NCBI GenBank assembly: GCA_965219665.1
Contig: CBDCOD010000019.1
Coordinates: 31,731-95,730 of the forward strand
Length of the DNA stretch: 64,000 bases
From: CBDCOD01 sp965219665
GTDB taxonomy: Bacteria > Pseudomonadota > Gammaproteobacteria > CAKMZV01
Direction of reading: 5' to 3'
The notes below the pieces were generated by a model. It ran no database searches, was not told where the DNA came from, and saw only the letters and a program-made list of their open reading frames with translations. Of the stretch, positions 7,489 to 16,342 are shown in pieces (within the stretch, counting starts at the first letter, position 1; each line of letters opens with the position of its first letter). The position numbers and the translations under genes were made by a program.

Positions 7489-10362
7489 TTACACTCCTAA
7501 TTTTTCAAGTTTGTACCCCTGAGCACTACACCGTTCTGCGCTCGCCATATTACTAATCACTGCTCTAGAACAATCTGCTGTCAAATACAGCTCCCCAGTA
7601 CGCCTTAAATCATTAATAGAAACATCCAGAATGCGCTCCCTATAAAGCGAACGCCACTCCAAGTCATGGCCATGCAATGCACCAAAAAACGTACGGCTTG
7701 CTTCTGCAGCAGGCGTTAGAGGCGCATCCATTTTGGCAATCGCACCCAAAATTGCCGCATCTAATTGTTTAGTGTCATGAGTTTGACTGACCAACCAGTC
7801 AATTGAATTATCAAAGTCCTGGAGTGTATCTTCCAAACGAGGATCGCGATAGGAGAAGAAACGGAAGCTAGCAGTGTCAGCACTATACTGCGCTCCCCCT
7901 CCATAAGCCCCTCCCTGCTCGCGGATAGCAGTGTGCAAGAACCCATTGCGTAAGAAATGCGATAAAACAACAAGTGCCGCTGCATCTGGGTGAGAAGCTG
8001 GAACTGCTGCGTGTGCCTGTCCGCAATAATGAACTTGTGTAGACATTGTCCAGACTACATTCTGTTGCTTGGGAGAAGACTGCTTAAATAGAGGATGCCC
8101 TGAGATAGATTGAGATTGAGGAACCACATGCTGTTGCATAATATTGACGCCTTCCTCATCCCCTATTAGCAACCACAATGGCTTATCACATGCAAACTTA
8201 CGGTATAGATTTTCTAATTGCTGCGCCAAAATTTCTGTTCCACTATTTTGCAAGCTATTATGCAGTTTAATTATCCGTTGGACTGCCTTCAGACCCGACC
8301 ACTGATAATTAAATTGGGCATGAGCATTGAGCCCACTTGCTGCAGCATCCATAGCTAATAGATGCCCCTTCTGCGCTACACCTTGCTCACTTTGGTAGCG
8401 CAGCTGAGCAAACAACTCTCCTAACCGCTCATGCTCATCAAAATGTACTGTGGAACGCAAATCGCTAATATACTCAACCAATTTAGGCACATAACGATTA
8501 AGCGCCTTCCCTGAAAAGACTAAATAAGCATTATGTTTTTCCACATCCTCAGGGCGCATACCAATATGTGCATTCATGCTAATGCCACCCGTATAGCGCG
8601 CCAATGCAATTTGTGTCTGCTTGTAATCGCGCCCAGCAGAACCCAACTGAGCCGCCACATTGATAAGCCACGGCAATGTTTCTATTTCTTGAGCATTTAA
8701 GGATGGCATAGGCTGAATAGCGCGAATATATGACAACCCATTCGTACGCACTGAAAAAACCTGAGCACTGTTAGCAATTGGCTGTACTTCCGTAATCGTG
8801 CGCTCAACATCTTTTACGTGGATTTTAGGCAATACTGATACATCTTCTTCTGCTTCTTGACGCATCTGCAGTTGCTGATTAAATTGCACTATATCCTGTT
8901 TCTGTTGCTTTTCCATCTGCTGCGAAACTTGTTGTAAGCGCTGCTGCTCCTTCGCGAGCATTTGTTTAGATTTTTTAAGGCTAGGCACTAACTGTAGTGA
9001 TACCCTGTGCAAATTATTGAGTAGCCAACTTTGTACTAATTTCGGAATAAAACGTGGATCTGTACACTCTTTGCGTAGCCTCTCTAGTGCCGCATCGATA
9101 TCTACACGATCAACCACTGAACCACCATGAATTGCTGCAGTTAAGCCCGACAAAATAAGCCCTAAACCATAAGGGTACCCCCCTCCAGCTATTTCACGCT
9201 GCCCTAGCTCTAACTGGTGCATGACCCCTTCTACTAATGCTACATCTATACCACCCTCTACCACCTTCTCCAATTCTGATAGAACCAAGGCCTCCAAAGA
9301 CTCTATATGTCCCGCTTCACAGCCTTCTAAGCCAACTGTAAACTGCATTTGTCTATGCTCATCTTCTAGCCCGCACAATGGTGACGGTGTCTGCCCTAAG
9401 TCACTGTTCTCTAAAGCCACACGTAACGGTGAGCCACCATTATCTAATAGCACCCCACTTAACAGGTGGGCACGCAATACCTCATTAATATCCGCGCTCT
9501 CTCCCCACAACCAAGATATAACCAAATGTGTCCTCTGGGCGCTATCCTCCTCATCGAAGGCATACTCTCCTTGTGCAGATATTGGGGTAGTAATAGGTTT
9601 TTCTAAAGGCACTAACGGAACCGCCTCAGCCGGTTCAAAAGCCTTTAGAACCCGCTTTTCAAAAACTGCTTGTAGATTTGTAGGGGTTTCCGAACCAAAA
9701 GTTAGAAATATCGCATTAGACGGATGATAATGCTTTTTATGGAAATCGACCAACTGTTGATAGGATAAATCTGGAATGGCTTCAGGCTCTCCTCCACTAT
9801 TGTAATGATACGTCACAGTCGGGTATAAATAACTACACAATTCGTGCCACAACACCCGTGCAGGAGTGCTCATCGCCCCTTTCATTTCATTAAATACGAC
9901 TCCCTTATATACCAATTCTGATGCCGTATCGCCACTGGTAGCAAAGTCATAACGCCAACCTTCTTGCCTAAAATCTTGCTCAGATAATATAGGAAAGAAT
10001 GCCGCATCCAAATACACATCTAATAAATTGTAAAAATCAGTACGATTACAACTGGCAAAAGGATATGCTGTCCAGTCACTGGCGGTGAAGGCATTCATAA
10101 AGGTATTCAGAGAACGCCGTGTCATCAGAAAGAATGGGTCACGCACTGGATAACGCTTGCTGCCACATAACACCGTGTGCTCTAAAATATGCGCAACACC
10201 GGTAGAATCAGTCGGTACCGTACGAAACGCTACCATAAAGACCTGCTCCTTACTATCGCAGGCAAAATGGTAATGCGAACAGCCTAACCGCTGATGCTTA
10301 TAGTGCTGTAACTCAACACCGATTGCCTCAATTTCTTTCTTATCAACTAATGAAAAACTCAT
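7489..10362 (-). CDS. M16C (PreP-like) zinc metallopeptidase
   Basis: A 957-residue insulinase-superfamily protein of the presequence-protease branch. HILEHTVLCGSKRYPVRDPF near residue 49 contains the inverted HxxEH zinc motif; the glutamate about 70 residues later lies in the NEMKGAMS segment. Four M16 domains and an M16C-associated middle region fit the length. No signal peptide is visible, so it is probably cytosolic and degrades peptides. The second half has the R/Y-type AYGGGAQY segment (about residue 828) usual in the inactive C-terminal domain. It precedes folD by 9 bp; a 90-bp AT-rich gap separates it from bioD. Confidence 0.9.
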   Translation of the reverse strand: MSFSLVDKKEIEAIGVELQHYKHQRLGCSHYHFACDSKEQVFMVAFRTVPTDSTGVAHILEHTVLCGSKRYPVRDPFFLMTRRSLNTFMNAFTASDWTAYPFASCNRTDFYNLLDVYLDAAFFPILSEQDFRQEGWRYDFATSGDTASELVYKGVVFNEMKGAMSTPARVLWHELCSYLYPTVTYHYNSGGEPEAIPDLSYQQLVDFHKKHYHPSNAIFLTFGSETPTNLQAVFEKRVLKAFEPAEAVPLVPLEKPITTPISAQGEYAFDEEDSAQRTHLVISWLWGESADINEVLRAHLLSGVLLDNGGSPLRVALENSDLGQTPSPLCGLEDEHRQMQFTVGLEGCEAGHIESLEALVLSELEKVVEGGIDVALVEGVMHQLELGQREIAGGGYPYGLGLILSGLTAAIHGGSVVDRVDIDAALERLRKECTDPRFIPKLVQSWLLNNLHRVSLQLVPSLKKSKQMLAKEQQRLQQVSQQMEKQQKQDIVQFNQQLQMRQEAEEDVSVLPKIHVKDVERTITEVQPIANSAQVFSVRTNGLSYIRAIQPMPSLNAQEIETLPWLINVAAQLGSAGRDYKQTQIALARYTGGISMNAHIGMRPEDVEKHNAYLVFSGKALNRYVPKLVEYISDLRSTVHFDEHERLGELFAQLRYQSEQGVAQKGHLLAMDAAASGLNAHAQFNYQWSGLKAVQRIIKLHNSLQNSGTEILAQQLENLYRKFACDKPLWLLIGDEEGVNIMQQHVVPQSQSISGHPLFKQSSPKQQNVVWTMSTQVHYCGQAHAAVPASHPDAAALVVLSHFLRNGFLHTAIREQGGAYGGGAQYSADTASFRFFSYRDPRLEDTLQDFDNSIDWLVSQTHDTKQLDAAILGAIAKMDAPLTPAAEASRTFFGALHGHDLEWRSLYRERILDVSINDLRRTGELYLTADCSRAVISNMASAERCSAQGYKLEKLGV

Positions 10363-10452
10363 TACAACCCTTACAATTTTTGACGATAAATCACAAAATT
10401 ATCATTTTGTAGATTGTTACTTCTAATTTTAATTTTAGGAGGGCGAGCCTTC

Positions 10453-11136
10453 TTAAAACTGCCAGCCTTGATTTCTGAGTAGGCCCGCCAGTTTAGGCCA
10501 ACGCGTGCGTTTTTCAGGAAAATGCGATAACTGAAAGATTCTGGCACCGCTAAATTTCTTAATGGCTTCCATGTTATCCATCAACAGCTTAGACTCTCCT
10601 GCCGCATCGTTGACTATAACACTATGCAGTGCAATACCTTCCTGCTGCAAGACATTGAGTGCTAACAAAGCATGATTGATACACCCTAGCCTGTTACGCA
10701 CAACCAAAACTGCAGGCAATTTTAAGCGCTTTGCCAAGTCGGCACATAATCCATCTTCTGCCATTGGTGAGTACACACCACCTGCCCCCTCAACCAGCAA
10801 GAAATCGTCCGCTGTAACACCTCGCAAAACCGCATCCTGTAACTGTGTAATCGTTATGGGAGTCCCTGCTCTACGAGCTGCCAAGTCAGGCGCAACTGCA
10901 TCCTCAAAAGCAAAGGGAGTTACCATATCTGGATTATTGTCAGTACCACTTGCCTCTATGAGAGCCTGCGTATCTTCGCACATGAGCGTCTTATCTGCCT
11001 GAGAGAGGCAGCCTGATGCAACTGGCTTGCGTGGCACCACCCTATATTTCTGCCCACGCAATAAGTGTGCTATAGCAGCAGCAACTTCCGTTTTTCCTAC
11101 TTCAGTATCGGTCCCTGTAACAAACAAACCCTGCAT
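10453..11136 (-). CDS. bioD: Dethiobiotin synthetase
   Basis: A 227-residue ATP-dependent enzyme that closes the ureido ring of dethiobiotin from DAPA and CO2. The P-loop GTDTEVGKT is at residues 7-15, the substrate-binding RKPVASG follows, and VEGAGGVYSPM near 114 is the second family motif. No other bio gene is in the window, so it is detached from the usual bioBFHCD cluster. It is 21 bp downstream of purC on the same strand and probably co-transcribed. Confidence 0.93.
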   Translation of the reverse strand: MQGLFVTGTDTEVGKTEVAAAIAHLLRGQKYRVVPRKPVASGCLSQADKTLMCEDTQALIEASGTDNNPDMVTPFAFEDAVAPDLAARRAGTPITITQLQDAVLRGVTADDFLLVEGAGGVYSPMAEDGLCADLAKRLKLPAVLVVRNRLGCINHALLALNVLQQEGIALHSVIVNDAAGESKLLMDNMEAIKKFSGARIFQLSHFPEKRTRWPKLAGLLRNQGWQF

Positions 11137-11157
11137 CAGGCAATAGAAAGTATAGCG

Positions 11158-12033
11158 TTAACCCAACAAAATACGCTGAATGTCAAAATAGCGACCTTGT
11201 ATGCGCTGCACGATTTCACTAGGCAAAATGGGGCCTGGTGGCGTTTTATCCCAATCAAGTGTCTCTAAGTAGTCTCGTAGAATTTGCTTATCAAAACTTT
11301 CAGGCGACGTGCCCACCTGATAATGCTGCACATCCCAAAAGCGCGAAGAATCGGGTGTTAGTGCCTCATCCATAAGCACCAAATTATCATCCTCATCTAA
11401 TCCAAATTCAAACTTAGTGTCTGCCATAATAATTCCACGCTCTAAAGCATACGCTGCCGCCCAGTCATATAACTGCACACTAATATCCCGTATTTGCTTA
11501 GCACGCCCCTCACCTAATATATCAACAGTCTGCTCAAATGAAATATTTTCGTCATGATCACCCACTGCTGCTTTAGTGGATGGTGTATATAGGGTGTGGG
11601 GCAGTTGTTGCGCCTGCTGTAATCCTTGCGGCAATTCAAGCCCACAAACCGCGCCTGTTTTTTGATAATCCTTCCAACCCGATCCAATTAAATAACCACG
11701 AACAATTGCTTCTACAGGTAGTGGCTTTAAGCGCTGTACGACCATTGCATGACGTCCTACACGTTCTACCTCACCAGCTGTCAGCACAGAACTTAAATCA
11801 AAGTCCGTTAATAGATGGTTAGGGACAATATGGCTTGATTTAGCAAACCAAAATTTAGAAATATCGGTCAACACTATCCCTTTATCTGGGATAAGGTCGG
11901 GCAGCACTACATCAAAAGCTGAAACTCGGTCCGTGGACACCATTAGCAATTTATCATCACCAACAGCATATATATCACGAACTTTCCCTTGGTTAATTAA
12001 CGGAAGTGAGTCAATTTGGAATGGATTAGACAT
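11158..12033 (-). CDS. purC: SAICAR synthetase
   Basis: A 291-residue phosphoribosylaminoimidazole-succinocarboxamide synthase. Visible motifs are GKVRDIYAVGDD near residue 16, STDRVSAFD near 33, EAIVRGYLIGSGWKDY near 108 and DTKFEFGLDEDD near 205. At about 290 residues it is the long form, similar to yeast-type and many beta/gammaproteobacterial enzymes, rather than the roughly 237-residue E. coli form. It catalyses the ATP-dependent joining of CAIR and aspartate in purine synthesis. It is divergent from the XRE regulator pair across a 251-bp spacer. Confidence 0.95.
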   Translation of the reverse strand: MSNPFQIDSLPLINQGKVRDIYAVGDDKLLMVSTDRVSAFDVVLPDLIPDKGIVLTDISKFWFAKSSHIVPNHLLTDFDLSSVLTAGEVERVGRHAMVVQRLKPLPVEAIVRGYLIGSGWKDYQKTGAVCGLELPQGLQQAQQLPHTLYTPSTKAAVGDHDENISFEQTVDILGEGRAKQIRDISVQLYDWAAAYALERGIIMADTKFEFGLDEDDNLVLMDEALTPDSSRFWDVQHYQVGTSPESFDKQILRDYLETLDWDKTPPGPILPSEIVQRIQGRYFDIQRILLG

Positions 12034-12186
12034 AGAAATAATATAAAGATTAATAAGGCCAACACAAAGCTGCCATTATACTTCTTGGACCGCTCCTCTG
12101 CCAGTACGCTTCATCATGTAGTTAAGAACAACAGGAAGCCACCATCAACACGTCATACTCTGAAACGCACCTTTTCACTGATTGCC

Positions 12187-12215
12187 TCGAATGCGACATC
12201 TAGTGTCGCATTCGA
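12187..12215. promoter_or_regulatory. Perfect 12-bp inverted repeat, candidate operator
   Basis: Arms TCGAATGCGACA (12187-12198) and TGTCGCATTCGA (12204-12215) are exact reverse complements around a 5-base spacer. They sit between divergent purC and the first XRE gene, so a terminator role is unlikely. A TTGACC hexamer begins five bases after the right arm (12220-12225) and an AATAAT-like hexamer lies at 12240-12245, with a short 14-bp spacer. The position suits an operator for autoregulation by one of the adjacent XRE proteins. This is an inference. Confidence 0.6.
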
Positions 12216-12284
12216 ACACTTGACCGCTTGATAATAACGAATAATTGTGCTAAAAATAGCATCCTTTTCAACTAACCGAACAAA

Positions 12285-12653
12285 ATGATTATGAGTAAGC
12301 ACGACAACTACGAATTTTTATTGCGCCTTCAACAAGCCATAAAAGCACATGAACCGATTAACCGTAAACAGTTAGCATACAAAATTGGCGTCTCTGAACG
12401 AACATTAAGTAGATGGTTAAAAGGGAATAACTGCCCCAAGCAGGATAATATTAAAGCGCTCGCATATGAATTGAACGTTTCTATGCAATGGCTGATATCT
12501 GGTGAAGCGCACGCACAGAACACTACGACTTATGCCGGCATTAAAAATAATCCGTATAGCCAAGAATTAGTCAAGCTCCTGAATAATGTTTCTATAAAAC
12601 ATCGTGCCTTTTTGGTACAAGAGTTAGGTGCACTCTTAAAACAAACCATTTAA
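12285..12653 (+). CDS. XRE-family HTH regulator, copy 1
   Basis: A 122-residue protein with an N-terminal HTH_3 domain. RKQLAYKIGVSERTLSRWLK around residues 26-45 is the helix-turn-helix, followed by the conserved NVSMQWLISGE segment. The C-terminal part (about 70-122) is a small unassigned domain. The start could be ATG 12285 or ATG 12291; neither has a strong ribosome site. It is closely related in layout to the next gene 32 bp downstream, indicating tandem duplication and divergence. A perfect palindrome 70 bp upstream is a plausible binding site. No phage or plasmid gene is adjacent, so the regulated target is unknown. Confidence 0.85.
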   Translation: MIMSKHDNYEFLLRLQQAIKAHEPINRKQLAYKIGVSERTLSRWLKGNNCPKQDNIKALAYELNVSMQWLISGEAHAQNTTTYAGIKNNPYSQELVKLLNNVSIKHRAFLVQELGALLKQTI

Positions 12654-12685
12654 AAATCAACAACATCTCACTAAAGGTATTTAAT

Positions 12686-13078
12686 ATGAATAACTCTTAT
12701 ATCCGCTTCCTTCATTTCAGGCATACCCTATCACAACGACTGCGACAACTGTGTTATGGGCACAATAACTCACTCATAAATGTGCCCTATCTTGCTAATC
12801 AGCTCAATGTTTCTGCATGCACGCTACACAGATGGCTAAATGGAACATCTGTTCCCAGCAAAGATAACTTAGTGAGCATTTCCAAATATTTCAATGTCTC
12901 ACTAGAATGGCTTATCAGCGGCAGTTTGAGCACTGAAGAAAACACACCCATTGTTTATGATGCAGAACTAGAGTTGCATAAATTATTTGCTAAGTTAAGT
13001 AGCAAAAAACAACGCGCCTTTTTGGACATATGTCGCAGCTTAGTTTGTTGGCTTAACATGCAAATTCACCAAAAATAA
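12686..13078 (+). CDS. XRE-family HTH regulator, copy 2
   Basis: A 130-residue paralogue of the preceding gene. The HTH segment VPYLANQLNVSACTLHRWLN is near residues 33-52 and is followed by NVSLEWLISGS, paralleling NVSMQWLISGE in copy 1. The C-terminal region also aligns by eye (the KQRAFLDICRSL and KHRAFLVQELGAL stretches). AAAGG lies upstream of ATG 12686. Retention of two similar repressor-like genes in tandem suggests cooperative or antagonistic control of one promoter, but nothing in the window identifies a target beyond the palindrome upstream of copy 1. Confidence 0.85.
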   Translation: MNNSYIRFLHFRHTLSQRLRQLCYGHNNSLINVPYLANQLNVSACTLHRWLNGTSVPSKDNLVSISKYFNVSLEWLISGSLSTEENTPIVYDAELELHKLFAKLSSKKQRAFLDICRSLVCWLNMQIHQK

Positions 13079-13112
13079 AACCATTTTTTGCGCTTAAAAA
13101 GCATTATAAAAA

Positions 13113-13139
13113 AGAGGGCAGTGTAAAACACTGCCCTCT
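13113..13139 (-). terminator. Rho-independent terminator of aceA
   Basis: A 12-bp perfect stem (AGAGGGCAGTGT, 13113-13124, pairing with 13128-13139) has a 3-base loop. On the minus strand it is followed by a T-rich run (complement of 13105-13112), so it terminates aceA. On the plus strand no T tract follows, although the hairpin could also stop readthrough from the convergent XRE genes. Confidence 0.85.
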
Positions 13140-13163
13140 ATCTACCTCAACTACTTTGACAAG

Positions 13164-14486
13164 CTAGCCTGCAAACTGTTGCTCCTCCGTTGAGCCAGTC
13201 AGAGCTGTTACCGATGATTGACCGCCCTGGATAACCGTTGTCATATCATCAAAATAGCCCGTTCCAACTTCTTGCTGGTGCGCTACAAAGGTGTATCCTT
13301 TATCTGCATCAGCAAATTCAGCTTCTTGAACCATCTCTACATAGTGCTTCATGCCCTCACCTCGGCTATAGCTATAAGCCAATTTGAACATGTTATGCCA
13401 CATATTATGGATACCTGCCAATGTAATGAATTGGAATCTATAGCCCATATCACATAACTCATCTTGGAACTTCGCAATAGTCGCGTCAGAAAGGTTTTTC
13501 TTCCAATTAAAAGATGGTGAACAATTGTAAGCCAATAGTTTTTCAGGGAACTGAGCATGAATTGCCTCAGCAAACTGACGTGCTTCATCCAAATCAGGCT
13601 TGGCTGTCTCACACCATAGCACATCAGCATATGGCGCATAGGCAAGACCACGTGCAATAGCTTGATCTATACCTGCACGTGTACGATAAAAGCCCTCTGC
13701 AGTGCGTTCACCCTCAACAAATGGAGCATCATAAGGATCACAGTCAGACGTAATTAAGTCAGCGGCATTTGCGTCTGTGCGTGCTAGCAGTATGGTTGGC
13801 GTTCCTGCAACATCAGCTGCCAAGCGTGCTGCAATTAACTTTTGAACCGCTTCCTGCGTCGGCACTAGCACTTTTCCACCCATATGACCGCACTTCTTAA
13901 CAGAGGCCAGTTGATCCTCAAAGTGTACCCCTGCAGCACCTGCTTTAATCATAGAGCGCATCAACTCGTAAGCATTCAGTACGCCACCGAAGCCAGCCTC
14001 AGCATCAGCAACAATAGGCAAAAAGTAGTCTATATAGCCATCATTGCCGGGACCAATCCCTCGCTGACATTGAATTTGATCTGCTCGCTCAAAAGCATTA
14101 TTAATACGCTCAATAACCGTAGGAACTGAATCTACAGGATACAGTGACTGATCCGGATACATAGACATGCCCGAATTATTATCTGCAGCAACCTGCCATC
14201 CTGATAAGTAAATCGCTTCCATGCCTGCCTTAGCCTGCTGAACAGCCTGACCACCAGTTAGCGTACCTAATGCGTTGATATAGCCTTTTTTAGAATCGCC
14301 ATTAATAGCATCCCATAGCCGTTCTGCACCTCGGCGGGCCAAACTATGTTCTACCTGAACAGTTCCGCGCAAGCGCACAACATCTTCTGCACTATAACCA
14401 CGCTTAATGCCTTCCCACCGAGATTTTTCTGCCCATTCTTGCTCTAACTGAGCAATACTAATTTGACGGTTGTAACTTTTTTTCAT
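13164..14486 (-). CDS. aceA: Isocitrate lyase
   Basis: A 440-residue enzyme splitting isocitrate into glyoxylate and succinate in the glyoxylate shunt. The signature KKCGHMGGKVLVP near residue 197 holds the catalytic Cys; LYLSGWQVA near 92 and YNCSPSFNWKK near 325 are conserved. Length is typical of the bacterial class I enzyme. GGAG precedes the ATG. No malate synthase gene is in the window. Together with AcsA at 25 kb it indicates growth on acetate or fatty acids. The upstream region carries two copies of a 15-bp repeat that may be regulator sites. Confidence 0.95.
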   Translation of the reverse strand: MKKSYNRQISIAQLEQEWAEKSRWEGIKRGYSAEDVVRLRGTVQVEHSLARRGAERLWDAINGDSKKGYINALGTLTGGQAVQQAKAGMEAIYLSGWQVAADNNSGMSMYPDQSLYPVDSVPTVIERINNAFERADQIQCQRGIGPGNDGYIDYFLPIVADAEAGFGGVLNAYELMRSMIKAGAAGVHFEDQLASVKKCGHMGGKVLVPTQEAVQKLIAARLAADVAGTPTILLARTDANAADLITSDCDPYDAPFVEGERTAEGFYRTRAGIDQAIARGLAYAPYADVLWCETAKPDLDEARQFAEAIHAQFPEKLLAYNCSPSFNWKKNLSDATIAKFQDELCDMGYRFQFITLAGIHNMWHNMFKLAYSYSRGEGMKHYVEMVQEAEFADADKGYTFVAHQQEVGTGYFDDMTTVIQGGQSSVTALTGSTEEQQFAG

Positions 14487-14792
14487 AAATCATAACTCCA
14501 TAATTGAGATAAATATGCCTATCATTTTTAACGAATAATGTTGCGGTGCAGCAAATGTAGTGCGCACCAAATATATTCCATTAGAAAATCCAAAAAACTG
14601 TAGTTAGTTTTTAGACCTTAATGAGACATCACTTAGAGTTTGTGACGAAAGTAACTTAGATGAGTAACCTAAGTAATGTATGAGGAATAACCTCATAAAA
14701 TATGTATGTTGGTAGAACTCATTATATTGTTGCGGTGCAGCACCAGTCAAGTTTTTTTATAAAAATTATTCTACTCTCACTATCAGTAGAAT
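14487..14792. promoter_or_regulatory. aceA upstream region with 15-bp direct repeats and inverted repeats
   Basis: This 306-bp gap holds no convincing gene. TGTTGCGGTGCAGCA occurs twice, at 14539-14553 and 14728-14742, in the same orientation; the first copy lies 53 bp upstream of the aceA start. Between them is a perfect 7-bp inverted repeat, TATGAGG (14679-14685) and CCTCATA (14691-14697), plus a looser ACTTAG/CTAAGT pair around 14653-14674. The arrangement suggests control of aceA by a DNA-binding regulator recognising the 15-bp element. The protein is not identifiable from here. Confidence 0.5.
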
Positions 14793-15275
14793 CTAAATCC
14801 CACGAAATAGACCGCAAGCATAGTGTTTCTCTACTTCATCTGCACACCAATACATGCCTCCCATCGTTATATAGCAACCATAAGAAAGCGTTTGTACAAT
14901 GCCTAATGCCATACCCAAATTAAACTCAGCATCACTTTTCCCCAATGCCCAGGGGCGCATTGCGCCGGTAAATACAACAGTTTTATCAGTTATTGTCAAT
15001 GCTTTTGCGCTTTCTACCATCGTATCTGTACCGTGTATTACAACAATTCTTTTTGCAGAATTATTCTCCACAGTTGTCCTGAGCAGTTGCCTATCCGCAT
15101 CACTAAAATCCAGAGAATCTTTTAAGAACAATTTTTCAATACAGATTGCATTTTGTATTCGGCAATTACGTGCTATTCGTGCAAAATGAGTGTCTCTAAA
15201 TGCTAACGTACCTCGCAATGGATCATAGTCCTTATCAAAGGTTCCACCTGTTAGAATAATTGCTATTTCCCCCAT
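14793..15275 (-). CDS. Single-domain asparaginase-like protein
   Basis: A 160-residue protein corresponding only to the N-terminal domain of type I/II L-asparaginases. IILTGGTFD at the N-terminus and VIHGTDTMVESA near residue 78 match the two active-site motifs (Thr of TGGT, Thr-Asp of HGTDT). The C-terminal domain, which supplies the rest of the fold and intersubunit contacts, is absent and no remnant of it lies downstream. Short proteins of this kind recur in proteobacteria, so it is probably intact rather than truncated. ATG 15275 has AGGAG upstream and is preferred over TTG 15281. Substrate and activity are uncertain. Confidence 0.75.
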   Translation of the reverse strand: MGEIAIILTGGTFDKDYDPLRGTLAFRDTHFARIARNCRIQNAICIEKLFLKDSLDFSDADRQLLRTTVENNSAKRIVVIHGTDTMVESAKALTITDKTVVFTGAMRPWALGKSDAEFNLGMALGIVQTLSYGCYITMGGMYWCADEVEKHYACGLFRGI

Positions 15276-15315
15276 ATCCAAAAACTCCTTTCAAAAAAAC
15301 GCCTACGAGCACGTA

Positions 15316-16338
15316 TCAGGCAAACCCTTTAGGGTTTTGGCTTTGCCAACGCCATGCATCTTCACACATAGCCTGCAAACCTCGTTTTGCTGTCCAGCCT
15401 AATAGCTGGGTAGCACGCGTGGTATCAGCAAAACAGATGGCGGTATCGCCACTGCGTCTACCTACTACTTCAAAAGGAATTATCTTACCACTTGCCTGCT
15501 CAAAGGCACGCAGTACCTGTAAAACACTGTAGCCATGCCCGACACCAAGATTGCAAACAAGCGGCTGACCCGAAAAATCCTTTAGAGCATCCAATGCTGC
15601 ACTATGCCCTTCAACCAAATCCATAACATGGATGTAATCGCGCACACCAGTGCCATCTAAAGTTTGATAATCATCGCCGTATATAGATAATTTACTACGC
15701 TGACCCATTGCCACTTGAGCGATAAACGGCATCAGGTTATTGGGCGTTCCCTGCGGCATTTCACCTATTACGCCACTGGCATGTGCCCCAACTGGATTAA
15801 AGTATCGTAGCAGCGCTATTTGTAAGCTGTGGTCACTACTTGACATATCCATCAAAATATCCTCAACCATCTTTTTAGACTGTCCATAAGGATTGATAGC
15901 TGAAGTAGGACAATCTTCGTGTAAAGGAGGTTCAACTGTCCCATACACGGTTGCTGATGAGCTAAATACTAAGCGCTTAATACCACATGCCTGCATAGCA
16001 CGCAGCAGACTGATACTCCCTGCAACATTGTTGTCGTAATACAATTCTGGCTTCTCTACCGACTCACCAACTGCTTTAAGCCCAGCAAAATGTACAACAG
16101 CCTCTGGCTTATGTATATGCATAATATCAATCAAACGCTGATAATCACGCACATCTGCATGATAAAAACTAATAGACTTCTGGGTTAAACTGCAAACACG
16201 CTTGAGTGAATCGCGGTAGCTATTGCACAAATTATCAACTACAACTATGCGGTACCCTAATTCTAAAAAATGCAGTACAGCATGCGAACCAATATAGCCA
16301 GCGCCGCCAGTAATAAGTAGAGTAGATGAAGTAGTCAT
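15316..16338 (-). CDS. galE: UDP-glucose 4-epimerase
   Basis: A 340-residue extended SDR enzyme interconverting UDP-Glc and UDP-Gal. LLITGGAGYIGSHAVLHF at the N-terminus is the NAD site, FSSSATVYG near residue 122 has the catalytic Ser/Thr, and YGQSK near 149 has the Tyr-x-x-x-Lys pair. ATG 16338 follows the envC stop by four bases and is preferred over an in-frame TTG at 16356, which would overlap the upstream gene. It supplies galactose-containing precursors for LPS or other surface glycans, fitting the polysaccharide genes at the left edge. Confidence 0.93.
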   Translation of the reverse strand: MTTSSTLLITGGAGYIGSHAVLHFLELGYRIVVVDNLCNSYRDSLKRVCSLTQKSISFYHADVRDYQRLIDIMHIHKPEAVVHFAGLKAVGESVEKPELYYDNNVAGSISLLRAMQACGIKRLVFSSSATVYGTVEPPLHEDCPTSAINPYGQSKKMVEDILMDMSSSDHSLQIALLRYFNPVGAHASGVIGEMPQGTPNNLMPFIAQVAMGQRSKLSIYGDDYQTLDGTGVRDYIHVMDLVEGHSAALDALKDFSGQPLVCNLGVGHGYSVLQVLRAFEQASGKIIPFEVVGRRSGDTAICFADTTRATQLLGWTAKRGLQAMCEDAWRWQSQNPKGFA

Positions 16339-16342
16339 AATA

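Noticed and set aside
9221..9727. 168-codon plus-strand frame inside the M16 peptidase gene
   Set aside because: Antisense shadow of a well-supported gene with low-complexity composition.
10393..10410. ACAAAAT/ATTTTGT inverted repeat between the M16 and bioD genes
   Set aside because: It is AT-only, with a short stem and no T tract in the right direction; too weak to call terminator or operator.
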